Below, piece by piece: positions 27,912 through 37,829 of a stretch of DNA of 64,000 nt. Positions within the stretch are counted from its first letter, which is position 1, and each line of letters begins with the position of its first letter. Position numbers and translations under genes: made by a program. Under the pieces are notes generated by a model. That model searched no databases. It was not told the DNA's origin and saw only the letters and a program-made list of their open reading frames with translations. Origin of the DNA: Chitinophaga sp. MM2321 (GTDB lineage Bacteria; Bacteroidota; Bacteroidia; Chitinophagales; Chitinophagaceae); the NCBI RefSeq assembly GCF_964033635.1, contig NZ_OZ035533.1, positions 2,976,001 to 3,040,000 on the forward strand, given 5' to 3'.

Positions 27912-30900
27912 ATGTGGAAATGTTTACACTCCTGCAAGCGTAGGCTAGCCTTGCTATCCCTGCTCCTATCCTGCTGCTGCGCAGTATTTGCGCAAAACAT
28001 AAAAATCAGTGGCCGGGTCACCTCCCCCGCCAATGAGCCTATACCGGGGGTATCTGTACTGCTCAAAGGTACTAAAGCAGGCGCCATTACCGATGGTGAC
28101 GGTATTTTCACCATCAATGCTCCCGGTAATGGTACGCTTATATTTAATGCCATAGGTTTTATCAGGAAAGAAGTACCCATTAATAACCAGGCTACCATTA
28201 ATGTGACCTTTGCGGAAGATAATAAACAACTGGGAGAAGTAGTGGTAACCGCACTGGGCGTAACCAAAGCCAAAAAGAGCCTGGGATATTCCGTTACGGA
28301 AGTAAAAGGATCTGAACTGGCCATTACCAACGAAATCAGCCCAGTCAATGCATTGCAGGGCAAAGTGGCCGGCGTGCAGATAGATCAGGGCGCCGGTGGT
28401 CTTTTTGGCAGCACCAAAATAGTGATACGTGGTAACTCCACCCTGGGCAATAACAACCAGCCCATATTTGTAATCGATGGCGTCATCATCGAAAACAATA
28501 CTTTCAGTGGTACTGGCCGCGATTTTGGTAATGACCTGAAAAACCTGAACATGGAAGACTTCGAAAGCGTGTCTGTCCTGAAAGGTTCTTCTGCGGCGGC
28601 GCTATACGGCTCCAGGGCCATCAATGGTGTGATCCTGATCACCACCAAAAAAGGCCATGAAAGAAAGGGTATCGGGGTGAATGTCAGCCAGACCTTCAAT
28701 ACTTTCCAGCCTTATTCCGGCCCCGACTTTCAGAATGAATTTGGCGGTGGTACCGTGGGATTTTTCTTCACAGATACCCGTGATCAAAATTATAAAGACA
28801 CTGAAAAATGGAGAACGAAAGTATTCCCGACCGATCCGGCTACCGGCAAACCTTACATAGACCGGCAGATTGGCCGCGAACTGGAAAACTGGGGGCCCCG
28901 TTTTGCCGGGCAGGATGTTCTCAACTACGATGGCACCCCAACCAAATACGTGGCGCAACCCAATAACTTCATGGATGCCTTCCAAAACGGACATGGCTCT
29001 TCTACCAATATATCTATAGATGGCGGCAACGAGCGTTCTACTTTCCGGCTCTCCTATAGCCGCGACCAAAGCGAAGGCATTGTATTCAAAAACAACCTGC
29101 TCAAAAACAGCGTCGACCTCCGGGTAACGCATGTCATCAGCAAATACCTGAGTGCAGACGTCAGCGCCAACTACACCGCCTTTGACGGGAAAAACCCACC
29201 AAGACTGGGCGGACTCGATGCTTTTGCCTCCTATAATTTCGGTAAGCTATTTAGCTGGATACTACCCCGTAATTACGATACCAATTACTGGATACAAAAA
29301 GATAAATATACCAGCGTGTTTGGCGGCGCACCCAATCCCGCTGATCCCAATGAACCAAATAAAGTACCGGAATCACGTTTCTGGTTTAACTTATTCGAAA
29401 ACGAATACCTGCAAAATGAACAAACCATCCGTGGTCGTGTAGCCATTACCGCTACCCTGACTCCCTGGGCCAAACTGCAACTGGAAGCCAACGTCAACAA
29501 CCTGTACACAAAAAATGAAAACAAGGAACTCGGACAGGGACAGAACTTCACAGGAGGTTTGTACGGACTGGGGCATACCAGCAAGGAAAGTTATTTCCTG
29601 AAATGGATGATGATGATCAACAAAACCCTCACCAAAGACCTGGAGCTGAGTAGTTATATCGGTGGAGAAACACAACGCTTCCAGACGACCAATAACTATA
29701 GCGAAACCGTTGGCGGACTGAGTTACCCGGGCAATTATTTCCTGGCTAATTCAGTAGAGAAGCCAAAAGCAGAAGGCGGCCTCTCCTACAAAAAGGCATT
29801 CAACTCCCTCTATGCAAGCGCCGATCTGGCCTATAAAAATCAACTGTTCCTACAGGGAACGTTCAGAGGCGACTGGTCATCTGCACTTACCTATACGAAC
29901 GGCTCCGGCAATAACTTCTATAATTATTCTTCTGTAAGCGTCTCCTGGCTGTTTTCGGAAACATTTAAAATGCCGGCATGGATCACCTATGGTAAGTTAA
30001 GAGGTAACATCGCGGGATTAGGTAAAGACACCGATCCATTCAACATCAATCCCGGCTTTGCATTCAACGGCTATACGTCCGCCGACGGGTTAGACCTGCC
30101 CATCTCTACCTATACCCGGTATCCAAACCCGCTTACCGATAAATTCATCGCACTGCTGCCCAACCTCAAACCGGAGAAAAAAATCGCCAAGGAACTGGGA
30201 ATAGAAATGCGCTTCCTGGAAAGCAGGTTAGGATTTGATGTATCCGTGTACCAGGATAATACAAAAAATCAGATCCTCGACATCGGTACGCCGCCTGAAT
30301 CAGGATTGGAAGGCATCATCATCAATGCAGGAAATATTCAGAACAGAGGGCTGGAAATATTGATAGATGGTACGCCCATAAAGACAAAGAATTTTGAATG
30401 GACCAGTACCCTGAACTACTCCCTGAACCGCAACCTCATTAAAGAATTATATCCCGGCAGAACAGAATATGACCTGAAAGCGAATGTAGGCGAAATCAGT
30501 ACCTGGGCTATTGTAGGCAAATCCTATGGTACATTGCGCACGATCATTCATTCCAAAGCATACCAGGCAACAGATGCCAACGGTAATCCTATAGATGATC
30601 CCAATAACGGTAAGCCCGAACTGGCATGGCGCTCGGATGCCCGCGCCGCCTTTCCGGCCCGCAGCAACACCTTACAGGATGTAGGAGATATTAACGCCAA
30701 ATTCCGCGGCGGCTGGGGTAATACCTTCCGGTATAAAAGCCTTGCCCTGAATGTACTGCTGGATGCCAAAATAGGCGGTGACTTTGTGCTGCTTACTTAC
30801 CGCTATGGCACCCATACCGGCGTATTTCCCAATACACTTGCCGGCCGCGACGCTGATCACGGTGGTATTACCTGGACCAGCAAATACGACAACCAAAGTT

Positions 30901-31346
30901 ATGATGACGGCATGATCCCGGACGGTGTATTTGCAAAAGGTCAGATGATCACATTGCCTGATAATACACAGGTGGATGTAGGTGGTATGACCTATGCACA
31001 GGCGTATGCAAAAGGCTATGTAGAGCCTACGCATGCCCCGCAGTTTTATTATCGTTACGGCTCCTCTTCTACCGGCGTATCTGATTACTGGATAAAGAAA
31101 AATTCCTGGATATCGCTACGGCAGGTATCTCTCTCTTACCAGTTTCCTGCCAGTCTCTGTAAAAAACTGATGCTGAACAATCTCAGTGTCGCAGTAGTAG
31201 GACGTGACTTAATATATCTGTACAATTCGCTGCCTTACAATTACAACCCTGCTTCCAACAACTCCAACAACACCGCATTTTCAGGTGAAGAAGGATTTTT
31301 GCCAATGGTACGCTCCATTGCAGGCTCCATCAGAGTTGGATTTTAA
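27912..31346 (+). CDS. SusC/RagA-family TonB-linked outer membrane transporter (second)
   Basis: 1144 residues. Signal peptide MWKCLHSCKRRLALLSLLLS with cleavage near VFAQ; carboxypeptidase-regulatory-like domain (IKISGRVTSPANEPIPGVSV); plug start VVVTALGVTKAKKSLGYSVT; plug motif VLKGSSAAALYGSRAINGV; beta-barrel ending AGSIRVGF. The ALGxxxxxKSLGYS junction is shared with the first SusC, so both belong to one subfamily, but the barrel sequences differ. It has its own 318-bp upstream region after a terminator, so separate regulation is likely. The SusD partner follows. Confidence 0.93.
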   Translation: MWKCLHSCKRRLALLSLLLSCCCAVFAQNIKISGRVTSPANEPIPGVSVLLKGTKAGAITDGDGIFTINAPGNGTLIFNAIGFIRKEVPINNQATINVTFAEDNKQLGEVVVTALGVTKAKKSLGYSVTEVKGSELAITNEISPVNALQGKVAGVQIDQGAGGLFGSTKIVIRGNSTLGNNNQPIFVIDGVIIENNTFSGTGRDFGNDLKNLNMEDFESVSVLKGSSAAALYGSRAINGVILITTKKGHERKGIGVNVSQTFNTFQPYSGPDFQNEFGGGTVGFFFTDTRDQNYKDTEKWRTKVFPTDPATGKPYIDRQIGRELENWGPRFAGQDVLNYDGTPTKYVAQPNNFMDAFQNGHGSSTNISIDGGNERSTFRLSYSRDQSEGIVFKNNLLKNSVDLRVTHVISKYLSADVSANYTAFDGKNPPRLGGLDAFASYNFGKLFSWILPRNYDTNYWIQKDKYTSVFGGAPNPADPNEPNKVPESRFWFNLFENEYLQNEQTIRGRVAITATLTPWAKLQLEANVNNLYTKNENKELGQGQNFTGGLYGLGHTSKESYFLKWMMMINKTLTKDLELSSYIGGETQRFQTTNNYSETVGGLSYPGNYFLANSVEKPKAEGGLSYKKAFNSLYASADLAYKNQLFLQGTFRGDWSSALTYTNGSGNNFYNYSSVSVSWLFSETFKMPAWITYGKLRGNIAGLGKDTDPFNINPGFAFNGYTSADGLDLPISTYTRYPNPLTDKFIALLPNLKPEKKIAKELGIEMRFLESRLGFDVSVYQDNTKNQILDIGTPPESGLEGIIINAGNIQNRGLEILIDGTPIKTKNFEWTSTLNYSLNRNLIKELYPGRTEYDLKANVGEISTWAIVGKSYGTLRTIIHSKAYQATDANGNPIDDPNNGKPELAWRSDARAAFPARSNTLQDVGDINAKFRGGWGNTFRYKSLALNVLLDAKIGGDFVLLTYRYGTHTGVFPNTLAGRDADHGGITWTSKYDNQSYDDGMIPDGVFAKGQMITLPDNTQVDVGGMTYAQAYAKGYVEPTHAPQFYYRYGSSSTGVSDYWIKKNSWISLRQVSLSYQFPASLCKKLMLNNLSVAVVGRDLIYLYNSLPYNYNPASNNSNNTAFSGEEGFLPMVRSIAGSIRVGF

Positions 31347-31376
31347 GTAACGCAGTAACATTTGTACTCACTAAAA

Positions 31377-33083
31377 ATGAAGATCATGAAAAAATTACTG
31401 AACCGATATATAAGTGCCTGCATACTGGTTACGCTGCTGGGCACTGCTTCCTGCACGAAAAACTTTGGTGATATCAATACTAATCCCAGCGTGGTAAGCA
31501 AACCGGATGTAAAATTTCTGTTGAGTTATTCGGAAGATAAGATCATCACTTATCAGGGAACAGAATGGGTATGGGAGAGCATGGAACAACTGATGCGCTT
31601 CACGCAACACGTTACCTCCAGCCCTTACGAAATCACCAACAATGTAAACACCCGTTATAATATCTATTACCTGCAAATCCTGCCCAACCTTTTTGAAATA
31701 AGAAGACAGGTAGATCTTATGCCCGATCCCGATAAAGCGCAATACCAGAAGATTAAAATGGTAACGTATGTATTGCAGGCACTACACGGCATTAAGGTAA
31801 CAGACATGAATGGCTCCATGCCTTATTCACAGGCAATAGATGGCCGGTATGAGGGTAAATACAGCCCCGTATATGATGAGCAGCAACCGCTGTTTGATAC
31901 CTGGCTCACCGAACTTGATGACGCCATCAAAGTATTGGCAGATAATTCACTTACCAACCAGGTGGGTTACGGACAAGCTGATATCTTTTACCAAAGCGAC
32001 TGGACCAAATGGGTAAAACTGGCCAACACCCTTAAACTACGTATTGCCGCCCGCCTGGAAAATGCAGACAAAGCAAAATGCCAGGCCATTTTCCAGCAGG
32101 TAATGCAGGATGCTACCGGTCCTATTGATGAGGATGCCGCACAGGTAAAATATATGAACAGCACCTATTCGCCTTTTGGTAACAGCACTGATATTGATTA
32201 CCGCAGTCGCCGCTACGCCACCACTTCTATCATGAAATTCCTGAAAGGCAGCAATGATCCCCGTTTGCCGGTATACTTTGAAAAGAATGACCTGATTGGC
32301 AGTTACAAGGATACCCTGACAAAATACAATGTCACACTACCGGCTTTTATTAATCCTGTTGACCCGCTGATCATGTACCAGGGCGGTCCGGCCGATTGGA
32401 CTACCAATCCGACAGTCGCTTTTTATATCGGGAATAACTTTGTTGCCAGTCCATACACCAAGTATAACCTGATATCAGCTATTAACCGCAAGTTTTTCTC
32501 TCCCAAGCTGAACCAGGCTACAGGCAACTTCCTGGATGTTCCGGTTACTTATGCAGAAACCTGTTTTTATATAGCAGAATTTATTCAGAAAGGATATGCC
32601 GGTGCTGTTAATACCAAGGGAACTGCCCAGGAATGGTATAATAAAGGCATTGCATCTTCTATTCAAACAATGAATGCCATTGCTATTGCAGCAGGTTCTA
32701 CTACCGCCTTTAGCGGTACGGGAGAAACAGAAATCAGCAACTACCAGAATAATGCTTTGGTAAAATTCAATGGTACCAATGACCTGGAACGCATCTATAT
32801 TCAACAATACCTGGGTTTGTACCGGCAGCCCAATGAAGCATATGTTTTTTGCAGACGTACAGGTTATCCAAAAAACAGCTCTGTCTATTATGCCAGGGAA
32901 CCATTTAATGAATTAATACCACGCCGCTTCTGGTTAACAGATCCCGGAGAAGTGAATCGCGCCAACTGGACCACAGCCCAACAACAACAGGGATTTACAC
33001 TGAATGCACAGGATCTTCCTACACTTAGCTCCCAAAGGATATGGTATGATAAAACCGCACCCGATTTCGGAAAAGGAAATTAA
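31377..33083 (+). CDS. SusD/RagB-like nutrient-binding lipoprotein (second)
   Basis: 568 residues from the ATG at 31377 (another ATG three codons later is equally good; a TTG at 31362 is not needed). The lipoprotein signal ends at GTASC. FGDINTNPSVV, DWTKWVKLANTLKLRIAARL and YVFCRRTGYP fit the SusD-like_2 branch. It starts 30 bp after its SusC partner and ends at the 22-bp hairpin. It presumably caps the second SusC and helps bind its ligand. Confidence 0.92.
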   Translation: MKIMKKLLNRYISACILVTLLGTASCTKNFGDINTNPSVVSKPDVKFLLSYSEDKIITYQGTEWVWESMEQLMRFTQHVTSSPYEITNNVNTRYNIYYLQILPNLFEIRRQVDLMPDPDKAQYQKIKMVTYVLQALHGIKVTDMNGSMPYSQAIDGRYEGKYSPVYDEQQPLFDTWLTELDDAIKVLADNSLTNQVGYGQADIFYQSDWTKWVKLANTLKLRIAARLENADKAKCQAIFQQVMQDATGPIDEDAAQVKYMNSTYSPFGNSTDIDYRSRRYATTSIMKFLKGSNDPRLPVYFEKNDLIGSYKDTLTKYNVTLPAFINPVDPLIMYQGGPADWTTNPTVAFYIGNNFVASPYTKYNLISAINRKFFSPKLNQATGNFLDVPVTYAETCFYIAEFIQKGYAGAVNTKGTAQEWYNKGIASSIQTMNAIAIAAGSTTAFSGTGETEISNYQNNALVKFNGTNDLERIYIQQYLGLYRQPNEAYVFCRRTGYPKNSSVYYAREPFNELIPRRFWLTDPGEVNRANWTTAQQQQGFTLNAQDLPTLSSQRIWYDKTAPDFGKGN

Positions 33084-33096
33084 TAATTAATAAATG

Positions 33097-33146
33097 ATCG
33101 TATTACAACAAAGGCGCCGTAGATGGCGCCTTTGTTGTAATACGAT
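33097..33146. terminator. 22-bp perfect hairpin between convergent genes
   Basis: Arms 33097-33118 and 33125-33146 are exact complements around GTAGAT. It lies 13 bp after the SusD stop and 7 bp before the stop of the convergent formylglycine-enzyme gene. Confidence 0.82.
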
Positions 33147-33153
33147 ATCCTGA

Positions 33154-34302
33154 TCATTTCTTCGTGATCAATACTTTGGCCGGTGTTTCCTTTTCAGCAT
33201 TACCCTCTTTCACACATCTGAAACCTATATGGGAGGCGCCGGAATCAAAGGAGGTGCCACGTCGTGCACTGGGCCGGTAGTTAATGCAATAATCATTTGC
33301 ACAAAGAAAGGACCCGCCTTTGGTAACTCTCTTGATCGCATATTTATCTTCCGGATCGAAGGTACCGGCAGGTCCTGTAGGATTATACACAGCAGTGTGT
33401 GTGTTCATTCTTTTATACAGGCTGGCATCATACCAATCCGTTGTCCACTCCCACACATTACCGATCATATCATACAGCCCAAAAGGATTAGCCGGGAAAC
33501 TGGCCACCGGCGCGGTGCCGCGGTATCCATCTTCTCCCTTATCCTGATTAGGAAAATGACCTTGAAATGTATTGGCCATAAAATGTTGCTGCGGTGTAAA
33601 ATCATCGCCCCAGGCAAAACGTTTTTCTACCAAGCCTCCTCTTGCGGCAAATTCCCATTCTGCTTCAGTAGGTAATCGTTTACCAGCCCATTTGGCATAA
33701 GCGGCCGCATCTTCCCAGGCCACCTGTACAACAGGATGATTCCAGCGACCTTCCAGGCTACTGCCCGGCCCTTCCGGATGCAACCAGCTGGCGCCGGGTA
33801 TCCAATGCCACCAGTTAGTGATATCCCGGGTATCTACTGCCTCTCCGGATGTTACAAATACCAATGCACCAGGTACCAGCTGATCATCCGGCGGAGCAGG
33901 TGTGCCTGGCGGAAGTTGCGCTTTAATATCTTCCCACCTGGGCTTGCGTTCTGCTACGGTGACATATCCTGTAGCATCTATAAAAACTTTGAATGCTTTA
34001 TTGGTTACTTCAGTCTTATCCATCCAGAAGCCGTTCACCTGCACCGGATGCGCCGGACGTTCCTGTTCATAAGCACGCTTATCATTGGTACCCATCATAA
34101 ATTCACCACCGCCTATCCACACCATGCCATCCGGCGCCTTTCCGGGGGTGGCTACAGCAAACCGCGAAGGAACACGGCAACACAATGCTGTACCAACACT
34201 ATCCCTGATAAATGTGGCTTCCTTTGAAGTATGATTACCGTTACATGCTATCAGCATTATCATGGCCATCAGGAGGCTATGGCGAGGTTGTGTTGTCTTC
34301 AT
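33154..34302 (-). CDS. Formylglycine-generating enzyme (sulfatase-modifying factor), lipoprotein
   Basis: 382 residues. The N terminus reads as a lipoprotein signal (hydrophobic 9-19, lipobox LIAC, C20), so the enzyme seems to act outside the cytoplasm. The FGE-sulfatase domain opens at DGMVWIGGGEFMMGTND. Both catalytic cysteines are present, C334 and C339 in GGSFLCANDYCINYRPSARR, followed by GFRCV, so it should be an active oxidase that turns a sulfatase cysteine into formylglycine. A CCRVPSRF stretch at 41-48 precedes the domain. It is the last gene of the 40.5-33.2 kb minus-strand run; the only sulfatase in the window lies at 56.4-57.9 kb. Confidence 0.9.
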   Translation of the reverse strand: MKTTQPRHSLLMAMIMLIACNGNHTSKEATFIRDSVGTALCCRVPSRFAVATPGKAPDGMVWIGGGEFMMGTNDKRAYEQERPAHPVQVNGFWMDKTEVTNKAFKVFIDATGYVTVAERKPRWEDIKAQLPPGTPAPPDDQLVPGALVFVTSGEAVDTRDITNWWHWIPGASWLHPEGPGSSLEGRWNHPVVQVAWEDAAAYAKWAGKRLPTEAEWEFAARGGLVEKRFAWGDDFTPQQHFMANTFQGHFPNQDKGEDGYRGTAPVASFPANPFGLYDMIGNVWEWTTDWYDASLYKRMNTHTAVYNPTGPAGTFDPEDKYAIKRVTKGGSFLCANDYCINYRPSARRGTSFDSGASHIGFRCVKEGNAEKETPAKVLITKK

Positions 34303-34381
34303 AAAAATATCATTTTACAAATACCGTTTTCCAGTCCTTTTTTATACTGATCACGCCCATTTATACCGCTTTGAAAGGTTG

Positions 34382-35281
34382 TTATTTCCAGGTTTTCCTT
34401 CCAAACGAATAAGCGGCCGTAAGGGAAGGTCCGTTGTAACCCCATTTAAAATCACCCGCCAGGTGCTCCCTGGTGGTGCTTACCTTAAAATTGAATCCTG
34501 TATATCCCAGGGAGAGATCTAATTTTGAGATCACGCGATAAGTGACATTGAGATATCCACTGAGTATCCTGCCGTTGATATTATCGATGGTGAGTGAAAG
34601 ATAGCTGAACTCTCCGTTGACAGCCCATCTTGGATTGATTGCATAACCGCCCCATATACCAATATCGGGCAGGGGGGCCGTAAAAGAAAAACGGTCCTCC
34701 TGCGCATCGATATTATTTCCCGTCACGCCTATACCCACACCTAAACCTACAATATGCGCTCCTATCAGCAGTCCGGCTTCATATCTGCTTTTCGACAGCA
34801 GTGCATAACCATAGGAAAAACGGAAAATATCTGTGTTAAAAAAAGCGTCTACCCTGGAATCGATGTTATAGATATGATCTCCGAAATGCAATTCTTTCTG
34901 CAAGGTATACCGGGCATTACGATGGATACCGTAGTACGCCAGGTCAATACGGGAGCGCCTGGAAATACGCCACTGCGCATCTGCCAGGAAGGTGCCTATA
35001 TTCCGGTTGAACCCAAGATCATTTTCAAAATCAATATCAGTACCCCTGCTGCCACTTGCATTTTCTACCTGTACATCGGTATTATTTACCGCCAGGAAAA
35101 AGCCTGCACTGATTTTAAAGCGTTCTACAAACCAGGGAGCCATTTTTTCCCGATGTTGCCACATCGTTGCTGCTGATGTCAATGAATCGCCCATAGGCCC
35201 GGGTTGGCCATAACTCCGCGTACCCTGCGCACATAACAACAGCAGGATTATTAACCAGGTAATATCACCACGATCTTTCAT
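34382..35281 (-). CDS. Outer membrane beta-barrel protein of unknown function
   Basis: 299 residues with a signal peptide (cleavage near SYGQ). The rest alternates polar and aromatic residues in strands separated by short turns (RISRRSRIDLAYYGIHRNARY, GYALLSKSRYEAGLLIGAHIVGLG) and ends LTAAYSFGRKTWK, a typical barrel. No enzyme motif seen. Member of the minus-strand run ending with the formylglycine enzyme, 79 bp upstream of it. Confidence 0.7.
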   Translation of the reverse strand: MKDRGDITWLIILLLLCAQGTRSYGQPGPMGDSLTSAATMWQHREKMAPWFVERFKISAGFFLAVNNTDVQVENASGSRGTDIDFENDLGFNRNIGTFLADAQWRISRRSRIDLAYYGIHRNARYTLQKELHFGDHIYNIDSRVDAFFNTDIFRFSYGYALLSKSRYEAGLLIGAHIVGLGVGIGVTGNNIDAQEDRFSFTAPLPDIGIWGGYAINPRWAVNGEFSYLSLTIDNINGRILSGYLNVTYRVISKLDLSLGYTGFNFKVSTTREHLAGDFKWGYNGPSLTAAYSFGRKTWK

Positions 35282-35342
35282 AACATATGTTTGTGTTCTT
35301 TACGCTGTATCGGTGCAAGGGAACTACACCGGTCCATTGCGC

Positions 35343-35885
35343 TCATTTTTCTTTTGCAAAATTGCCATCCTTATCAAAAAACAATCGTTTCTGTTCGCTG
35401 CCTTTTGCAATGCCTACTTCCCATTCAGCCTGTACCTGGTTAGGTTCAATGAGGCGTTTTACCTTGTCTTTTTTGATACTATATCCTTTATAGTTAGTAA
35501 CGATATAAGTGCCGATTTTCCTGGGCAAGGCTACATTCTTAGCCACTTCATTGGCCCTGATCAGGTTGCCCTTTCTGTCATAAAGTGCTTCGAGGCTTAC
35601 ATTGGTTCCTGATAAGGAAAGAGAATAGTATTCATCTCCCCCATCTGGTTTATTCAACTCATCTATCTCCCAATCTGATTTATATACCTGGGTAGGCAGT
35701 TTAACAATCTGTTTCAGATTGGCAGAAGGAAATTTCTGTTTATACGCAGCAATTACTTCCGGGGGCAGCTGATCGCTCTTGATACGTTCCGCTTTCAGCA
35801 GTACCTGCTCCTCCTGTGCTTCAGCGGAAATGGCCCAAAATGATAATACTGTCAACAGGCAAAAAGTTGTTTTAAGTAGTTTCAT
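35343..35885 (-). CDS. Secreted PepSY-like protein
   Basis: 180 residues with a signal peptide (cleavage near AEAQ). Two weakly similar halves follow the PepSY-like pattern: LPPEVIAAYKQKFPSANLKQI then YKSDWEIDEL, and a second WEVGIAKGSEQKRLFFDKDG. Bacteroidota have many such small periplasmic proteins; their job is unknown but inhibitor-like or chaperone-like roles have been proposed for the fold. It lies inside the envelope-protein run. Confidence 0.6.
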   Translation of the reverse strand: MKLLKTTFCLLTVLSFWAISAEAQEEQVLLKAERIKSDQLPPEVIAAYKQKFPSANLKQIVKLPTQVYKSDWEIDELNKPDGGDEYYSLSLSGTNVSLEALYDRKGNLIRANEVAKNVALPRKIGTYIVTNYKGYSIKKDKVKRLIEPNQVQAEWEVGIAKGSEQKRLFFDKDGNFAKEK

Positions 35886-35924
35886 ACAATTGAGGTTTTA
35901 GATTTACAGAATATTTATGGGCAA

Positions 35925-36620
35925 CTATCTGTTACCAATCGGTATACCAACACCCAGCAGGATTTGCCGGTGATAAGCATGCGTGTTTTTATCCTTGTAA
36001 AAATTTGTCAGACCAAGGTTAAACTGTGCATTGATATGCATTCCTTTTCCCTTCATCAATATATACTGTATATCGAAGGAGGCGCCGGCATCTGCCAGGT
36101 GTATATCTTTTTTACTGTTATAGTAATAGTACAGTGTTCCGTTCTCTGTGTCTTTTCCATAAATATCTTTTGCTTTGGTCCTCGCGGCTACATATGGCCC
36201 TGCTGCGATGCCCCAGGAAGGTGTGAGTTTATACCTGATCAGCGGTGTAAAAGACATATATGTTAACAGCCGGTTGAAATCTTCTCCTATCAGGGCGGCA
36301 TCATCGGGTACAACAAATGAATTTTCATACCTGAGCTGCTTCGCTCCTTTGGGTGATCTCATCACAATATCCATAGCCAGTTGCCAGTGTGTATTGAGAT
36401 CGTATATTGTATAGGCGCCAATAGCAAAGCCATACCGGGGCATTTGCCCGGAGGCTCCGTCTATCCAGCTGGAAGAGGCACCCAGATAAATTCCCAGGTG
36501 CAGTTTACTATTTGTAATCTTCTTGCCAAATACCAGGGCTATCAATGCTTGTCCGGATGCGGCATACGATCCCAGCATCATAAAAAATATTAACAGGCTA
36601 TGTTTACGAAAAAAGGACAT
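35925..36620 (-). CDS. Outer membrane beta-barrel protein
   Basis: 231 residues. Signal peptide with cleavage near ASGQ, then about eight amphipathic strands (KLHLGIYLGASSSW, YGFAIGAYTIYDL, LIRYKLTPSWGIAAGPYVAA) ending in QILLGVGIPIGNR. It resembles small porin-family or PorT-like barrels. 40 bp separates it from the PepSY-like gene downstream and 17 bp from the barrel gene upstream. Function unknown. Confidence 0.7.
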   Translation of the reverse strand: MSFFRKHSLLIFFMMLGSYAASGQALIALVFGKKITNSKLHLGIYLGASSSWIDGASGQMPRYGFAIGAYTIYDLNTHWQLAMDIVMRSPKGAKQLRYENSFVVPDDAALIGEDFNRLLTYMSFTPLIRYKLTPSWGIAAGPYVAARTKAKDIYGKDTENGTLYYYYNSKKDIHLADAGASFDIQYILMKGKGMHINAQFNLGLTNFYKDKNTHAYHRQILLGVGIPIGNR

Positions 36621-36637
36621 ACAAATAAATTAGGTGA

Positions 36638-37810
36638 TCATTTAAGCCAGGCGCTTCCAAACTGAACATAAAATCCCCACTGTTCGGGGCCCCTGGCGAT
36701 ATCTGCCCCCATATACAATTTAAATTTCCGGGCCAGCAGATACCGGAATCCGGTGCCGTAACTATAGTTCCAGCCGGCTTCCCCGAAAGAGGAATATTCA
36801 TCAAAGGCTTTACCTACGCCGGTAAAAAACACGGCGCTCCACCTGTGAAATACATTCCAGCGTTGTTCCGTTTCTACCAGCATATTCACATTCCCCTGAT
36901 AACGTCCTTTAGGAATACCCCGCAAGTCGAGGGAAGGCTTGAAATAAAAGGGGATATCTCCAAACACCTGCTGCATATCTCCCCGAAATGCACAAACCCA
37001 TTTATCCTTGTGTCCAATGGGGATGTACTGGTATACAAAGCCACTGAGATGTGTATAGTCAAAATCACTTCCGAAAATATGGCTGGAGAAATTAGCATCT
37101 ACATGCAGCTTGGTTCCTTTACCCGGTGTAAATACATTGTCTCTTTTATCATACTCAATCAATACCCCGGGAATACTGCTGATGTTATCCATTTCCTTTG
37201 GTTTAAAAAGAGAATCCGGAAGAATGGATTTCTCCAGGCGGGCAGTAGTTTTGGTAAAAACATATTGTAACCCCGCCGACCAGTTGGAATAGCCCAGCTG
37301 TCTTTGTAACCGCAGGAAAGCGGGGATGCTTTTGATATTCACACCAAATTCAGTTTCTCCTTTTACCGGTAATGTTTTATAGAAATTGAGGTTCAGATCC
37401 AGGTAAGCTGCAAAAACTTTGTAGCTCATTCTCCATTTGATGATACTACCACTCCTTCCCAATCCGGCACCCCAGCTTTTGCTGGCGGTATAAAAACCAA
37501 AGCCTCCGGTAATATCCGGTGGTATGGGCGCCATATTTTTATGCGCTTTCAACATAGCCGGTTGCTGGCGTTTACGCAATAAAACCGGTGCAATAGCCCC
37601 GCCAAAGCCCACTGCAGGCTCGGTTATCAGCACCGGTACCGGTACAAATCCATTTGCATTAATGATCCAGTCGCTGAAATCTATGGCATGATCCAGGGAA
37701 TCACGCAGGCTGAACGTCCATTTTCCGTGTAGCGTATCCTGCGCAAAAACATGGTTCCACAAAGTCATACAGCCACCTACCAATAACATGCATGTAATCC
37801 TGATGAGCAT
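36638..37810 (-). CDS. BamA/TamA-like surface antigen barrel without POTRA domains
   Basis: 390 residues with a signal peptide ending near VFAQ. The sequence resembles the C-terminal barrel of the Omp85 superfamily: FVPVPVLITEPAVGFGGAIA at the start, a VRGF-like DLRGIPKGRYQGN, and a final GFYVQFGSAWLK. No POTRA repeats precede it. Such short barrels are common in Bacteroidota beside enzymes of unknown substrate. It lies 19 bp after the helical periplasmic protein gene. Confidence 0.72.
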   Translation of the reverse strand: MLIRITCMLLVGGCMTLWNHVFAQDTLHGKWTFSLRDSLDHAIDFSDWIINANGFVPVPVLITEPAVGFGGAIAPVLLRKRQQPAMLKAHKNMAPIPPDITGGFGFYTASKSWGAGLGRSGSIIKWRMSYKVFAAYLDLNLNFYKTLPVKGETEFGVNIKSIPAFLRLQRQLGYSNWSAGLQYVFTKTTARLEKSILPDSLFKPKEMDNISSIPGVLIEYDKRDNVFTPGKGTKLHVDANFSSHIFGSDFDYTHLSGFVYQYIPIGHKDKWVCAFRGDMQQVFGDIPFYFKPSLDLRGIPKGRYQGNVNMLVETEQRWNVFHRWSAVFFTGVGKAFDEYSSFGEAGWNYSYGTGFRYLLARKFKLYMGADIARGPEQWGFYVQFGSAWLK

Positions 37811-37829
37811 TCCGGTTTTATTTTAAATT

